This document shows, in pieces, positions 41,963-52,313 of a DNA stretch of 64,000 nt; position 1 is the first letter of the stretch; each line of letters begins with the position of its first letter. The notes beneath the pieces were generated by a model that did not search any database, had not been told where the DNA came from, and saw only the letters and a list, made by a program, of their open reading frames with translations. The translations under genes and the position numbers were made by a program. The stretch spans positions 1 to 64,000 of the forward strand of contig NZ_FNDP01000014.1 in NCBI RefSeq assembly GCF_900100545.1, written 5' to 3'. Source of the DNA: Pseudobutyrivibrio sp. 49. GTDB lineage: Bacteria; Bacillota; Clostridia; Lachnospirales; Lachnospiraceae.

Positions 41963-42973
41963 ATGGCAAGTACAAAAGAAATCCAGAATAGAATAAATAG
42001 TATTCAGGATACGATGAAGATTACCAATGCCATGTACATGATGTCCTCAATGAAACTTAGAAAGGCAAAGCAGAAGCTTGCCGATACAGAGCCTTTCTTC
42101 GATGCAGTTCAGCGAGAGCTTGCAGAGAACCTTGTTCATTTCCCAGATATCAGACATATATATATTGATAATCGTGTGGAGGATGAGCAGGAGTGTTTAA
42201 AACACAGAGGCTTCATTGTTTTCACTGGTGATAAGGGCATGGCTGGTGCTTATAACCATAACGCCATTAAGATGGCCCTTGATCGAATTTCTGATTTGCA
42301 AAAGGATGAGTACACATTGTTTGTTGTTGGTGAGGTGGGACGAAATTTCTTCCTTAACGGCGGCTACAATGTGGATGAGAATTTTAGATTTTCTTCAAAT
42401 AATCCATCCATGCACAGAGCCAGAGTTATCTCAGAGTACATGATTGAAAAGTATAACAATGGCGAGCTGGACAGAATTGATGTTGTCTACACTAAGATGC
42501 TTAATTCTGTAACAGAGGAAACCTGTGTAGAACGTCTTCTTCCTCTTAGAACACACAAGTTCATTAAGGAAAAGGCTAAAGAGATTGAGGAGGATATTGA
42601 GGGAACAGGTAAGGCTGCTCAGGAAATGAAATCCGGAGTTAAGCACGTTCACTCAATTAACAGTTACGAGTACGAGGCTGTAACAAAGGGTGGCGACAAA
42701 TGGATGCCATTCTTCCCATCACTTAAGGCTGTTTTGGAACAGCTGGTTCACAATAATTTTACAGGCTTCATTTATGGAGCGCTTGTAGAGTGTTCAGCCA
42801 GTGAGGAAAACGCCCGTATGATGGCTATGCAGTCCGCTACAGATAATGCAGAGGCAATTCTTCGTGAACTATCTATTGAATACAACAGAGTGCGTCAGGC
42901 TGCTATTACCCAGGAAATTACTGAGGTAATTAGCGGTGCTAAGGCACTGAAAAAGAAGAAAGCAAAAAAGTAA
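41963..42973 (+). CDS. atpG: ATP synthase subunit gamma (long form)
   Basis: The rotor shaft subunit begins STKEIQNRINSIQDTMKITN and ends EITEVISGAKALKKKKAKK, both conserved. It has 336 residues against about 285-295 in most bacteria. The extra length is in the middle, mainly in a charged stretch around 205-245 (FIKEKAKEIEEDIEGTGKAA, SGVKHVHSINSYEYE) before the second conserved half resumes at FFPSLKAVLEQLVHN. It starts three bases after the delta-alpha stop. Confidence 0.92.
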   Translation: MASTKEIQNRINSIQDTMKITNAMYMMSSMKLRKAKQKLADTEPFFDAVQRELAENLVHFPDIRHIYIDNRVEDEQECLKHRGFIVFTGDKGMAGAYNHNAIKMALDRISDLQKDEYTLFVVGEVGRNFFLNGGYNVDENFRFSSNNPSMHRARVISEYMIEKYNNGELDRIDVVYTKMLNSVTEETCVERLLPLRTHKFIKEKAKEIEEDIEGTGKAAQEMKSGVKHVHSINSYEYEAVTKGGDKWMPFFPSLKAVLEQLVHNNFTGFIYGALVECSASEENARMMAMQSATDNAEAILRELSIEYNRVRQAAITQEITEVISGAKALKKKKAKK

Positions 42974-42983
42974 AGGTTTTTGA

Positions 42984-44426
<1,443 letters not shown>

Positions 44427-44429
44427 TCT

Positions 44430-44855
44430 ATGGCATCTTTATTTAATCTTAAAATAATTGCCTGTGATGGAATCTTCTACGACGGCCCATGTGAGATATT
44501 AGTATTTCCAGGTTCCGATGGTGAGTATGCTATTCTTAATCATCACGAGGTATTTACCGGTATTGTGGAGATTGGTAACATCCGCTTCACAACAGGTGAT
44601 GGCGAGAAGAGAAATGCTATTATTTCCGATGGACTTGTTACAGTTGAGCCAGATGGTTCCGTTGTAATAGTTGCATATTCATGTGAGCGTCCAGAGGATA
44701 TTGATACCTTCCGTGCTCAGGAAGCGCTTGAGCGAGCACAGGAACAGCTTCAGCAGAGACAGAGTCGTATCGACTACCAGATTTCTACAAACAATATGGC
44801 TCGTGCTATGGCGCGACTTAAAGGCGCTGGAGCGAAGAATCTATACAAAATATAA
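44430..44855 (+). CDS. atpC: ATP synthase subunit epsilon
   Basis: The 141-residue subunit has the N-terminal beta sandwich (FNLKIIACDGIFYDGPCEIL, GSDGEYAILNHHEVFTGIVE) and a C-terminal helical hairpin (EALERAQEQLQQRQSRIDYQ) that can inhibit ATP hydrolysis. Three bases separate it from atpD. It is last in the operon and a strong terminator follows. Confidence 0.93.
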   Translation: MASLFNLKIIACDGIFYDGPCEILVFPGSDGEYAILNHHEVFTGIVEIGNIRFTTGDGEKRNAIISDGLVTVEPDGSVVIVAYSCERPEDIDTFRAQEALERAQEQLQQRQSRIDYQISTNNMARAMARLKGAGAKNLYKI

Positions 44856-44881
44856 CGTTGAATATACCTTAAAAATACCTT

Positions 44882-44924
44882 AAAATGATAACTACTCGGA
44901 GTATGGGTAGTTATCATTTTTTTT
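44882..44924 (+). terminator. Terminator of the atp operon
   Basis: AAAATGATAACTAC (44882-44895) pairs perfectly with GTAGTTATCATTTT (44907-44920), with eight T residues to 44924. Confidence 0.9.
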
Positions 44925-44937
44925 GGGAGGAAATGGT

Positions 44938-45882
44938 ATGATAAGGCAAGAGGAATATACATTTAATTCAGCCGATGGCCATTCGGTAATTCACTGTAGA
45001 AAATGGCTTCCAGAGGGTGAGCCAGTTGCAGTATTGCAGCTTGTCCATGGAATGCTTGAATATATTGAAAGATATGATGAGTTTGCTACATTTCTTGCAG
45101 AAAAGGGTTATGTAGTTGTTGGTCATGATCACATCGGTCATGGTCATTCTGTTACTAGTGAAGAAGAGCTTGGCGTTATGACTGGTGTTCATCCATCAGA
45201 TGATATGGTGGAGGATATTTACACCCACTATTCAATGACAAGAAAAGCTTATCCATCTTTAAAATACTTTATTTTAGGACATTCTATGGGTTCATACATG
45301 GTTAGAAAGTTCCTTTCAGTAAAGTCTGCATATATCGAAGCTATGAGTGGCGCCATTATTATGGGTACTGGTCAGGAGTCAGCTGCTACATGTAATGGTG
45401 GCTTGGCAGTTATTAAGTTTATTTCTTTATTTAGAGGAAAGAATTATAGAAGTACTTTGGTAAGGGATATGAGTTATAGTGCCCCCTATAAAAAGTATGA
45501 TTGTTATGGTAAGGATTATGGCAATTCATGGCTTACCAAGAATGTTGAAGAGGTAGAGAGATACTACCACGATAAATATTGTACATTCCTGTTTACAGTT
45601 AATGCCTATAAGGGATTGGCTGAGGCAGTTAAATATGTTGCCACTCCTGAGTGTGTTTCAAAGATGCGTTCAAGTATGCCGCTACTTGTGGTTTCAGGCG
45701 ATTCTGATCCAGTTGGAAATCTTGGCGCAGGCACTACAGCTGCCTTCGAGGCTTTCAAGAAGGGCGGAATTAAGGATGCTACTTTGAAGCTCTATATGGG
45801 AGACAGACATGAAATCCTCCATGAGATGGATCGTCAGCAGGTTTTTGAGGACATCTATCACTGGTTGGAGACACATAGATAA
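44938..45882 (+). CDS. Alpha/beta hydrolase (monoacylglycerol lipase-like)
   Basis: The 314-residue protein is a serine hydrolase of the lysophospholipase / serine aminopeptidase S33 group. It shows VLQLVHGMLEYIERYDEFAT (oxyanion region), VVGHDHIGHGHS, the nucleophile Ser in FILGHSMGSYMVRKF, the Asp in VVSGDSDPVGNLG and the His in YMGDRHEILHE. The catalytic triad is complete. No signal peptide, so cytoplasmic. Met 44938 follows GGGAGG; the substrate is unknown but probably a lipid ester. Three genes follow closely on the same strand. Confidence 0.85.
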   Translation: MIRQEEYTFNSADGHSVIHCRKWLPEGEPVAVLQLVHGMLEYIERYDEFATFLAEKGYVVVGHDHIGHGHSVTSEEELGVMTGVHPSDDMVEDIYTHYSMTRKAYPSLKYFILGHSMGSYMVRKFLSVKSAYIEAMSGAIIMGTGQESAATCNGGLAVIKFISLFRGKNYRSTLVRDMSYSAPYKKYDCYGKDYGNSWLTKNVEEVERYYHDKYCTFLFTVNAYKGLAEAVKYVATPECVSKMRSSMPLLVVSGDSDPVGNLGAGTTAAFEAFKKGGIKDATLKLYMGDRHEILHEMDRQQVFEDIYHWLETHR

Positions 45883-45898
45883 TTAATTTGGAGTATAT

Positions 45899-46942
45899 AT
45901 GGATTCACTGGAGCATTTAATTACAAGGTCAATAAAATCATATTACAAAAATAGGCTTTATGCTCCTATCATATTTTTAGTTATACTTCTGGCATTAGCT
46001 GTGATTTTCCCGGTGCGATACATGCTGTTTCCGCGAAATTATTCAGCTGACAGCGTCAGTCTGTATCAACTCTATAACAATAAAGAGACTTATGGCAGAT
46101 TCAAGATGTCTAATCTTTATTTTACAGGCTACACCAGCAAGTGGCTGGACAGAACCAGAGGATATTATTACTACACCATGCTTGGTCCAGAGTGTGTCAT
46201 CGTTCTGTTAGATCCAGATACCTGTGAGCAGGGTGCACCTACAATAGAAGAGCTTACAGTTAAGGGCGAGGTTTTATATGAGTCAGAAGCTGCAAGATCC
46301 CTTCTTTCGAATTTGGCCAGAGATCTTAACTGGAGCGAGGATGGCATTATGTCCACTGTTTCCAGCTACACTATTTCAGAGCCAGATGCCACTGGATTTG
46401 TGTCAGAAGCCTTTGAGTTTTTCTATGTAGTATGCGGATTTTATAGTTTGATATCCATTATTATATATTGTCTTTTTATAGCTTTTCCTGTATTATCTGT
46501 TCCTGTCCAAAAGACCAGGGCTTATGGACGTCCAGCGGAGATTCTTGCTGAGGCAGAGGAAGAGCTTGCCACACTTCCACAGTTAGCAACTGAGGATATG
46601 TTCATTACTGAGCATTACTTCATTGAGACCAGCAGCTATGGCGTGGCTATTGTTCCTATTGATGCCATCATTTGGATTTATAAGTATTCTACTATGCACA
46701 AATTCCTATGGCATCACTTTTCAATCACCTACACTCTTTATATCACAGCGGCTAAGCGTCATTACATCAAGTGCCCTAAGAATATTAAGAGTGATATTGA
46801 CGGTATCATGGACTACTTGGCAGAGGCTAATCATGATATTTTGGTGGGCTTCTCTGAGGAGAATCGTCTCAAGGTGGAAGAGATTCAGGACGATTTTGAA
46901 ATTATTAGAAAGATATCAGGCTTTTTATCTAAGAGGGTATAG
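45899..46942 (+). CDS. Membrane protein of unknown function
   Basis: The 347-residue protein has one membrane helix near the N-terminus (about 20-42, APIIFLVILLALAVIFPVRY) and another around 182-204 (YVVCGFYSLISIIIYCLFIA), with an outside or inside domain of about 135 residues between and a C-terminal domain of about 140. The latter reads TEDMFITEHYFIETSSYGVA then IWIYKYS, like a PH-type regulatory domain found in small Firmicute membrane proteins, but I cannot name a family. It lies between the lipase-like and methyltransferase genes, three bases before the latter. Confidence 0.6.
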   Translation: MDSLEHLITRSIKSYYKNRLYAPIIFLVILLALAVIFPVRYMLFPRNYSADSVSLYQLYNNKETYGRFKMSNLYFTGYTSKWLDRTRGYYYYTMLGPECVIVLLDPDTCEQGAPTIEELTVKGEVLYESEAARSLLSNLARDLNWSEDGIMSTVSSYTISEPDATGFVSEAFEFFYVVCGFYSLISIIIYCLFIAFPVLSVPVQKTRAYGRPAEILAEAEEELATLPQLATEDMFITEHYFIETSSYGVAIVPIDAIIWIYKYSTMHKFLWHHFSITYTLYITAAKRHYIKCPKNIKSDIDGIMDYLAEANHDILVGFSEENRLKVEEIQDDFEIIRKISGFLSKRV

Positions 46943-46945
46943 AAG

Positions 46946-47689
46946 ATGGAAGCTTATACAAGCTTTGCCAGTGTATATGACAGATACATGGATAATGTAC
47001 CTTACGATACATGGGCGGAAAATATAAAGACATTATTTGAAAAATACAATATGCCAATGGAGATAGTTTGCGACCTTGGCTGTGGCACTGGTCAGATTAC
47101 CAGAAGGCTCAAGGCAGCAGGCTACGATATGATTGGCATTGATGTTTCCTATGATATGCTTATGGAGGCAATGACAGCTGAGGATTCCGAGGGGATCCTT
47201 TATCTATGTCAGGATATGCGCGAGTTCGAGCTGTATGGTACAGTTGGCGCAGTTGTCAGTCTCTGTGACAGTATTAATTATCTTCGTAATTACGAAGAGC
47301 TGCTTACAGTATGTAAGCTGGCAAACAATTATCTGGATCCAAAGGGGCTCTTTATTTTCGATGTAAAGACTGAGCATTTTTATCAGCAGCTTGGTAGTAG
47401 TACCATAGCTGAGAATCGTGAAGAAGGCAGCTTTATCTGGGAAAATGATTACGACCCTGAGACACGAGATAATGCATATTACCTTACGATTTATGAAGAG
47501 AATGAAGAAGGTACCTTCGACAGATATGAGGAGGAGCATCTTCAGCATGCATTTTCCATTGATGAAATCAAAGCAGCCATTAAAGAAAGTGGTTTAGAGC
47601 TTTTAGATATTTTAGATGTTGCCACTATGTCTGCACCGGCAGAGGATAGTGACAGGTTGTATTTTATAGCAAGAGAGGTAACAAAATAA
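46946..47689 (+). CDS. Class I SAM-dependent methyltransferase
   Basis: The 247-residue protein starts YTSFASVYDRYMDNVPYDTW and has motif I CDLGCGTGQITRRLKAAGYD (about 39-58), IDVSYDML as motif II, and CQDMREFELYG. A family of this size and start is common next to hslO in Lachnospiraceae, but the methyl acceptor is not known. The TAA shares a base with the ATG of hslO, so both are co-translated. Confidence 0.8.
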   Translation: MEAYTSFASVYDRYMDNVPYDTWAENIKTLFEKYNMPMEIVCDLGCGTGQITRRLKAAGYDMIGIDVSYDMLMEAMTAEDSEGILYLCQDMREFELYGTVGAVVSLCDSINYLRNYEELLTVCKLANNYLDPKGLFIFDVKTEHFYQQLGSSTIAENREEGSFIWENDYDPETRDNAYYLTIYEENEEGTFDRYEEEHLQHAFSIDEIKAAIKESGLELLDILDVATMSAPAEDSDRLYFIAREVTK

Positions 47690-48558
47690 TGAGTGATTAT
47701 ATAGTTAGAGCAACAGCAGCAAACGATGCCATCCGTGCATTTGCAATTACAAGCAAGGATTTAGTTGAGGAGGCTCGCGAGCGCCACAACACTTCTCCAA
47801 TAGTTACAGCAGCCCTTGGCCGTATGCTTTCAGCAGGCTCAATGATGGGTGTTATGCTTAAGGGAGAGGATGATTTAGTCACTCTTCAGATTCAGGGTTC
47901 TGGTCCAATGAAGGGTATCACAGTAACAGCAAACAGCAAGGGTGAGGTTAAGGGCTTCCCTAATGTTTCTGTTGTAGATTTACCTCCTAAGAACGGAAAG
48001 CTTGATGTAGGTGGTGCTATCGATCTTGGTATCATGCGAGTTATCAAGGATATGGGACTCAAGGAGCCATATGTTGGTACAGTAGAGCTTCAGACAGGTG
48101 AAATTGCAGAGGATCTTACATATTACTATGCAGTATCAGAGCAGATTCCATCCTCTGTAGGTCTTGGAGTTCTTATGAATAAAGACAATACTGTAAATTG
48201 TGCAGGTGGATTTATTATTCAGCTTATGCCTTTCACATCTGAGGAAGTTATTGCAAAGCTTGAGGAAAACCTTCAGACACTTCCATCTGTAACAGATATG
48301 CTTTCATCTGGAAAGACACCTGAGCAGATGCTTGAGACAGTTCTTGCAGGTCTTGATATCGATTTCAAGGAGACTTACGAGGTATGCTACAAGTGCGATT
48401 GCTCAAGAGACAGAGTTATTAAGAGTCTTGCTTCTCTTGGTAAGGAAGACATGGACGACATCATTGCGGATGGCAAGCCTGTTGAGGTAAGATGCCAGTT
48501 CTGTAATGAGGCTTATGAGTTCGCTATCGATGAATTAAAGAGCTTTAGGAAAAATTAA
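47689..48558 (+). CDS. hslO: Redox-regulated chaperone Hsp33
   Basis: The 289-residue chaperone becomes active when its zinc cysteines are oxidised and protects proteins in oxidative stress. N-terminal domain: ARERHNTSPIVTAALGRMLS, GSGPMKGITVTANSKGEVKG. C-terminal redox switch: C-D-C in YKCDCSRDRV (about 235) and C-x2-C in VRCQFCNEAYEF (about 268). Size is normal. Overlaps the methyltransferase stop by one base. Confidence 0.95.
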   Translation: MSDYIVRATAANDAIRAFAITSKDLVEEARERHNTSPIVTAALGRMLSAGSMMGVMLKGEDDLVTLQIQGSGPMKGITVTANSKGEVKGFPNVSVVDLPPKNGKLDVGGAIDLGIMRVIKDMGLKEPYVGTVELQTGEIAEDLTYYYAVSEQIPSSVGLGVLMNKDNTVNCAGGFIIQLMPFTSEEVIAKLEENLQTLPSVTDMLSSGKTPEQMLETVLAGLDIDFKETYEVCYKCDCSRDRVIKSLASLGKEDMDDIIADGKPVEVRCQFCNEAYEFAIDELKSFRKN

Positions 48559-48665
48559 TGATATATGTGGTTTTGCAGGACAAACTTTAGTATTTTTTAC
48601 TTCTGTTTTTCCTGTAAACTAACACACGGAACAAGTATATACTTATTTATAGAGGAATATAGATA

Positions 48666-50381
48666 ATGAGTGGAGTAAAGAGAAAAGTAAAAGCTCAAAA
48701 GAAAGCTCATAGATTTTATTTAGATAAGAAAACAATGCTTCGAATAGAAATTATTGCAGGCATTGTTTTATTTGTGTATTTGGCTGGAAGCGTTTTCTTC
48801 GAGAATCACTTCTATATTAGAAGCAAGGTTAACGGCGTTGGCGCCTCTTTTAGAACAGCAGAGGGTGCTTACGAAAAGATTCTTTCAAATGCAGATAAAT
48901 ACACTATCACTTTCATAAATGACGAAGGGGATGTTGTGAACGAGGTTAGTGCAGCAGACCTTGGAGTAGAGGTTAATTATCAGGTTGATGAGGTTCAGTA
49001 TCTTCTGGATCAGCAGACTGGTATGAATTGGATTGGTCGTCTTTTTGTACCAGCAGAAAATTACACAAAAACAGGTAATGCCTACGATGAAGAAAAGGTT
49101 AAGAAGGTTGTTTCAAGCCTTGATTTTAGCCATCAGAAATCTACAAAGGAATCAGAAAATGCATACATCAAATTTGATGGTGACAAGTTTGTTATTGTAG
49201 ATGAGGTTTACGGTGACGTAATCGATGCTGAGGGTGTAGAAGAGGCAATCATCTTCGCAGTAGAGAATCTTCAGACAAAGATTAATCTTTCAGATGGTAC
49301 CTGCTATCACAAGCCAGCAGTTAAGGCTGAGGATGTTAATATTAATAAAGCCACAGCCCTTCTTAATAAATACATGGATGTTAATATTCACTATGATTTA
49401 GGTGAGGGTATCACAGAAGAGATTCCTACAGAGGTTAAGGCTAAGTTCTTCAAATGGGATGAGGACTTTAAGATTGATTTTGATAGAGAAGCTATCGGTG
49501 AGTATGTTAATTCCATGGGCGATAAGTACAACACCTATGGAAAGAAGAAACAGTTCGTTACTACTGAGGGTGAAGAAATCGAAGTACCAGCAGGTTCATT
49601 TGGTTGGAGAATAGCCTATGATGGTGAGATTGATGCCATCATCGCTGATATAAAAGCAGGCCAGGATGTCACCAGAGATTTCACATATCTTTATCGTGGA
49701 ACCAGCCATGGCGAAAAAGATTATGGTAATTCATATGTTGAGGTAAATCTTACAACTCAGCATGTATATGTTTATAAAGAGGGTGTCATGGTACTTGATA
49801 CCAGTTGTGTATCCGGTAATGTATCAAAGGGACACGGCACCCACACAGGAGTTTATCCTATTGCCTACAAGCAGAAGGATGCTACTCTTAGAGGGGACAA
49901 TTACGAATCACATGTTAATTTCTGGATGCCATTCAACTTAGGTGAAGGACTTCACGATGCTACTTGGCGTTCGAAGTTCGGTGGCACCATTTATAAGACT
50001 AGTGGTAGCCATGGATGTGTAAACCTTCCACTTTCACAGGCAGAGAAGATTTACGATATCGTTGAGGCAGGATGGCCAGTAATCGTATTTTACACAGGTG
50101 ATACTGAGGAGGAGAACTTCCGTCTTCAGAATCCACAGATTGATGCTATGAATCTTATTGCTGATATCGAGTCAGTTACACTTGAATCAGAAGCAAAGAT
50201 AGTAGCAGCAAGACAGAAATACGATTCACTTACTGAAGAGCAGAAAGCTCTTGTAACAAATTATCAGGACCTTGTTAACGCAGAGACTGTACTGCAGACA
50301 TTAAAGGCACAGGCAGCAGAGACAGCAGAAGCAGCACCTACAGAGGGAGAAGTTGTAGATGGAAATGCAGTTATGGAATAA
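48666..50381 (+). CDS. L,D-transpeptidase with PG-binding domains
   Basis: The 571-residue wall-crosslinking enzyme is anchored by one N-terminal membrane helix (about 28-46). Two peptidoglycan-binding-4-like domains follow (about 55-330). The YkuD catalytic domain (about 355-475) contains SYVEVNLTTQHVYVYKEGVM, HGTHTGVYPI and the active-site S-H-G-C-V-N with Cys at about 450. A C-terminal tail carries the surface-protein linker ARQKYDSLTEEQKALVTNYQ and an Ala/Glu-rich end. It forms 3-3 crosslinks insensitive to most beta-lactams. Its end overlaps the start of hisC by 23 bases. Confidence 0.88.
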   Translation: MSGVKRKVKAQKKAHRFYLDKKTMLRIEIIAGIVLFVYLAGSVFFENHFYIRSKVNGVGASFRTAEGAYEKILSNADKYTITFINDEGDVVNEVSAADLGVEVNYQVDEVQYLLDQQTGMNWIGRLFVPAENYTKTGNAYDEEKVKKVVSSLDFSHQKSTKESENAYIKFDGDKFVIVDEVYGDVIDAEGVEEAIIFAVENLQTKINLSDGTCYHKPAVKAEDVNINKATALLNKYMDVNIHYDLGEGITEEIPTEVKAKFFKWDEDFKIDFDREAIGEYVNSMGDKYNTYGKKKQFVTTEGEEIEVPAGSFGWRIAYDGEIDAIIADIKAGQDVTRDFTYLYRGTSHGEKDYGNSYVEVNLTTQHVYVYKEGVMVLDTSCVSGNVSKGHGTHTGVYPIAYKQKDATLRGDNYESHVNFWMPFNLGEGLHDATWRSKFGGTIYKTSGSHGCVNLPLSQAEKIYDIVEAGWPVIVFYTGDTEEENFRLQNPQIDAMNLIADIESVTLESEAKIVAARQKYDSLTEEQKALVTNYQDLVNAETVLQTLKAQAAETAEAAPTEGEVVDGNAVME

Positions 50382-51420
50382 CAACGTTAGAAAAGTTACA
50401 CCTTACACACCAGGCGAACAGCCAAAAGTTAAAAACATCATTAAGCTTAATACAAATGAAAATCCATACCCACCAAGTCCTTTGGTGGGTAAAGCTATAT
50501 CTGATGTTAGCATGGATTCACTTAGAAAATATCCGGATCCAGCCTGCTCGGTATTGATAAAAGCAATCGCTGATTATCATATGCAGGATGTCTCAAAGGT
50601 ATTTGTAGGAGTTGGCTCAGACGATGTTCTGGCAATGAGCTTCCTTACATTTTTCAATTCGGACAAGCCAGTTTTATTCCCAGATATCACATATTCTTTC
50701 TATGATGTTTGGGCAGATTTATTTAGGATTCCTTATGTTCAGAAGCCACTTGATGATGCATTTAAAATTAAGGCGACCGATTATGAGGAGCAGTGCGGTG
50801 GAATAGTTATTCCAAATCCAAACGCACCAACAGGTGTGGCTGAGCCAGTAGAATTTTTTGAAAAGATAGTTGCGGCTCACCCAGAATGTGTAGTTATTAT
50901 CGATGAGGCATATGTGGACTTTGGTTCAAAATCCTGCATCGATTTAACTGATAAATATGATAATGTGTTAGTAGTTCGCACATTCTCAAAATCAAGAGCT
51001 ATGGCAGGCAACCGTATTGGTTACGCCATCGGTTCACCAGAATTGATAAAGTATTTGTCTGATTGCAAATTCTCGTTCAATTCCTACACCATGGATACTA
51101 TCACCCTTGCAGCAGGCGTTGCTTCAATAGAGGATGATGAGTATTTCAAAGAAAAGGTTGATGCTGTTATAGCCACCAGAGAGTGGACCAAAAAGCAGCT
51201 TTCAGCAATGGGATTTACCTTCCCAGATTCAATGAGCAATTTTATTTTTGCAAAACATGAATCCGTAAATGCGGTACACATTTTTGAGGAGCTTAAAAAG
51301 AAGGGCATCTATGTCCGTCACTTCTCAAAGCCAGAGCGCATTGCAGATTACCTTCGTATCAGTATTGGTACAGATGAGGAGATGCATACGCTAATAAATT
51401 CACTTAAGGAGATCATTTGA
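50359..51420 (+). CDS. hisC: Histidinol-phosphate aminotransferase
   Basis: The 353-residue PLP enzyme acts in histidine synthesis. It has IIKLNTNENPYPPSPLV, LRKYPDPACSVL, VGVGSDDVLAM, IPNPNAPTGV, VIIDEAYVDFG and the PLP lysine in VVRTFSKSRAMAGNRIGYAI. Normal length. ATG 50359 lies eight bases after GAGGGAGA and inside the last codons of the L,D-transpeptidase gene. The stop overlaps the next start (TGATG). No other his gene is next to it. Confidence 0.92.
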   Translation: MEMQLWNNNVRKVTPYTPGEQPKVKNIIKLNTNENPYPPSPLVGKAISDVSMDSLRKYPDPACSVLIKAIADYHMQDVSKVFVGVGSDDVLAMSFLTFFNSDKPVLFPDITYSFYDVWADLFRIPYVQKPLDDAFKIKATDYEEQCGGIVIPNPNAPTGVAEPVEFFEKIVAAHPECVVIIDEAYVDFGSKSCIDLTDKYDNVLVVRTFSKSRAMAGNRIGYAIGSPELIKYLSDCKFSFNSYTMDTITLAAGVASIEDDEYFKEKVDAVIATREWTKKQLSAMGFTFPDSMSNFIFAKHESVNAVHIFEELKKKGIYVRHFSKPERIADYLRISIGTDEEMHTLINSLKEII

Positions 51421-51911
51421 TGAAGAACTATTTATACGTATTTTTTATTTCGATGGTACCACTTATAGAGCTTAGAGGTGCCATTCCAGCAGCATATTTC
51501 ATCAAGGCAAATGACCCTACATTTAATTTGCTTACTGCTTACATTATTATTGCAATAGGAAATATGCTTCCAATGCCAATCATTTATTTCTTCGCCCGTA
51601 AGGTTCTTGAGTGGGGTAAGGATAAGCCAGTTATCGGTGGTTTCTTTACATTCTGCCTTGAAAAGGGTGAAAAGGGTGGACAGAAGCTTCAGGAAAAAGC
51701 AGGTCGTGGTCTTTTTGTAGCCCTTATGCTTTTTGTTGGTATTCCACTTCCAGGAACTGGCGGTTGGACAGGTACACTTGCTGCATCAATACTTGATATG
51801 GATTTCAAATCTACAATTCTTGCAGTTGTATGTGGTATTGCATTAGCAGGTTGTATTATCGGATTAGTTTGTGCATTAGGCCTTGGTGCTTACATAGGAG
51901 TGGCAGCTTAG
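51420..51911 (+). CDS. Small multidrug-export-like membrane protein (COG2426)
   Basis: The 163-residue membrane protein has about four hydrophobic segments. The start FFISMVPLIELRGAIPAAYF and the central IGNMLPMPIIYFFARKVLEW and GIPLPGTGGWTGTLAAS blocks are those of the COG2426 'small multi-drug export' family, for which transport activity is only presumed. ATG 51420 is used, after AAGGAG; it shares a base with the hisC stop. Confidence 0.85.
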   Translation: MKNYLYVFFISMVPLIELRGAIPAAYFIKANDPTFNLLTAYIIIAIGNMLPMPIIYFFARKVLEWGKDKPVIGGFFTFCLEKGEKGGQKLQEKAGRGLFVALMLFVGIPLPGTGGWTGTLAASILDMDFKSTILAVVCGIALAGCIIGLVCALGLGAYIGVAA

Positions 51912-51912
51912 T

Positions 51913-52089
51913 ATGGATACAGCAAATATGTTAATAAACGTAGTTGCAATTTTATCAGGTTTATTTCTCTACATTGGTATTACAAATACAAAGTGGGGAA
52001 AGGAGCATGAAGGATATCAATATGCTATCATGCTTGGAACAATTCTCTGTGCGGTTTTAATAGGAGGATTTATCAGATGGCTGGTGTAA
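51913..52089 (+). CDS. Small membrane protein, 58 residues
   Basis: A short frame starting at ATG 51913, one base after the preceding stop, reads MDTANMLINVVAILSGLFLY, then IGITNTKWGKEHEGYQYA and a second hydrophobic stretch AIMLGTILCAVLIGGFIRWLV. It is a two-helix hairpin with a charged loop. It overlaps the next gene by 13 bases, and the ribosome site of that gene (AGGAGG) is inside it, so it is probably translated as part of the operon. No family recognised. Confidence 0.6.
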   Translation: MDTANMLINVVAILSGLFLYIGITNTKWGKEHEGYQYAIMLGTILCAVLIGGFIRWLV

Positions 52090-52268
52090 AAAGTTCTACA
52101 GCATGTGAATACTGCAACAACTTCGTCTGGGACGAAGAGGATGAGCAGTATTATTGCGAAATGGACATGGATGAGGACGATTATGTCCGTCTTGTTTCAG
52201 GACACTATAAGGAATGTCCATATTTCGTAGATGGGGATGAATATAAAGTTGTTAGACATCAGAACTAG
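52077..52268 (+). CDS. DUF6472-like small cysteine protein
   Basis: The 63-residue acidic protein has four cysteines in C-x2-C-x(14)-C and a later ECPYF (CEYCNNFVWDEEDEQYYCEM, GHYKECPYFVDGDEY), the pattern of the Lachnospiraceae DUF6472 family. The cysteines may bind zinc. TAGGAGGA precedes ATG 52077. Function unknown. Confidence 0.7.
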   Translation: MAGVKSSTACEYCNNFVWDEEDEQYYCEMDMDEDDYVRLVSGHYKECPYFVDGDEYKVVRHQN

Positions 52269-52313
52269 TAAATGTGTTAGAATGAACTTAGTATGATTGA
52301 GGAGGGTAAGTTC

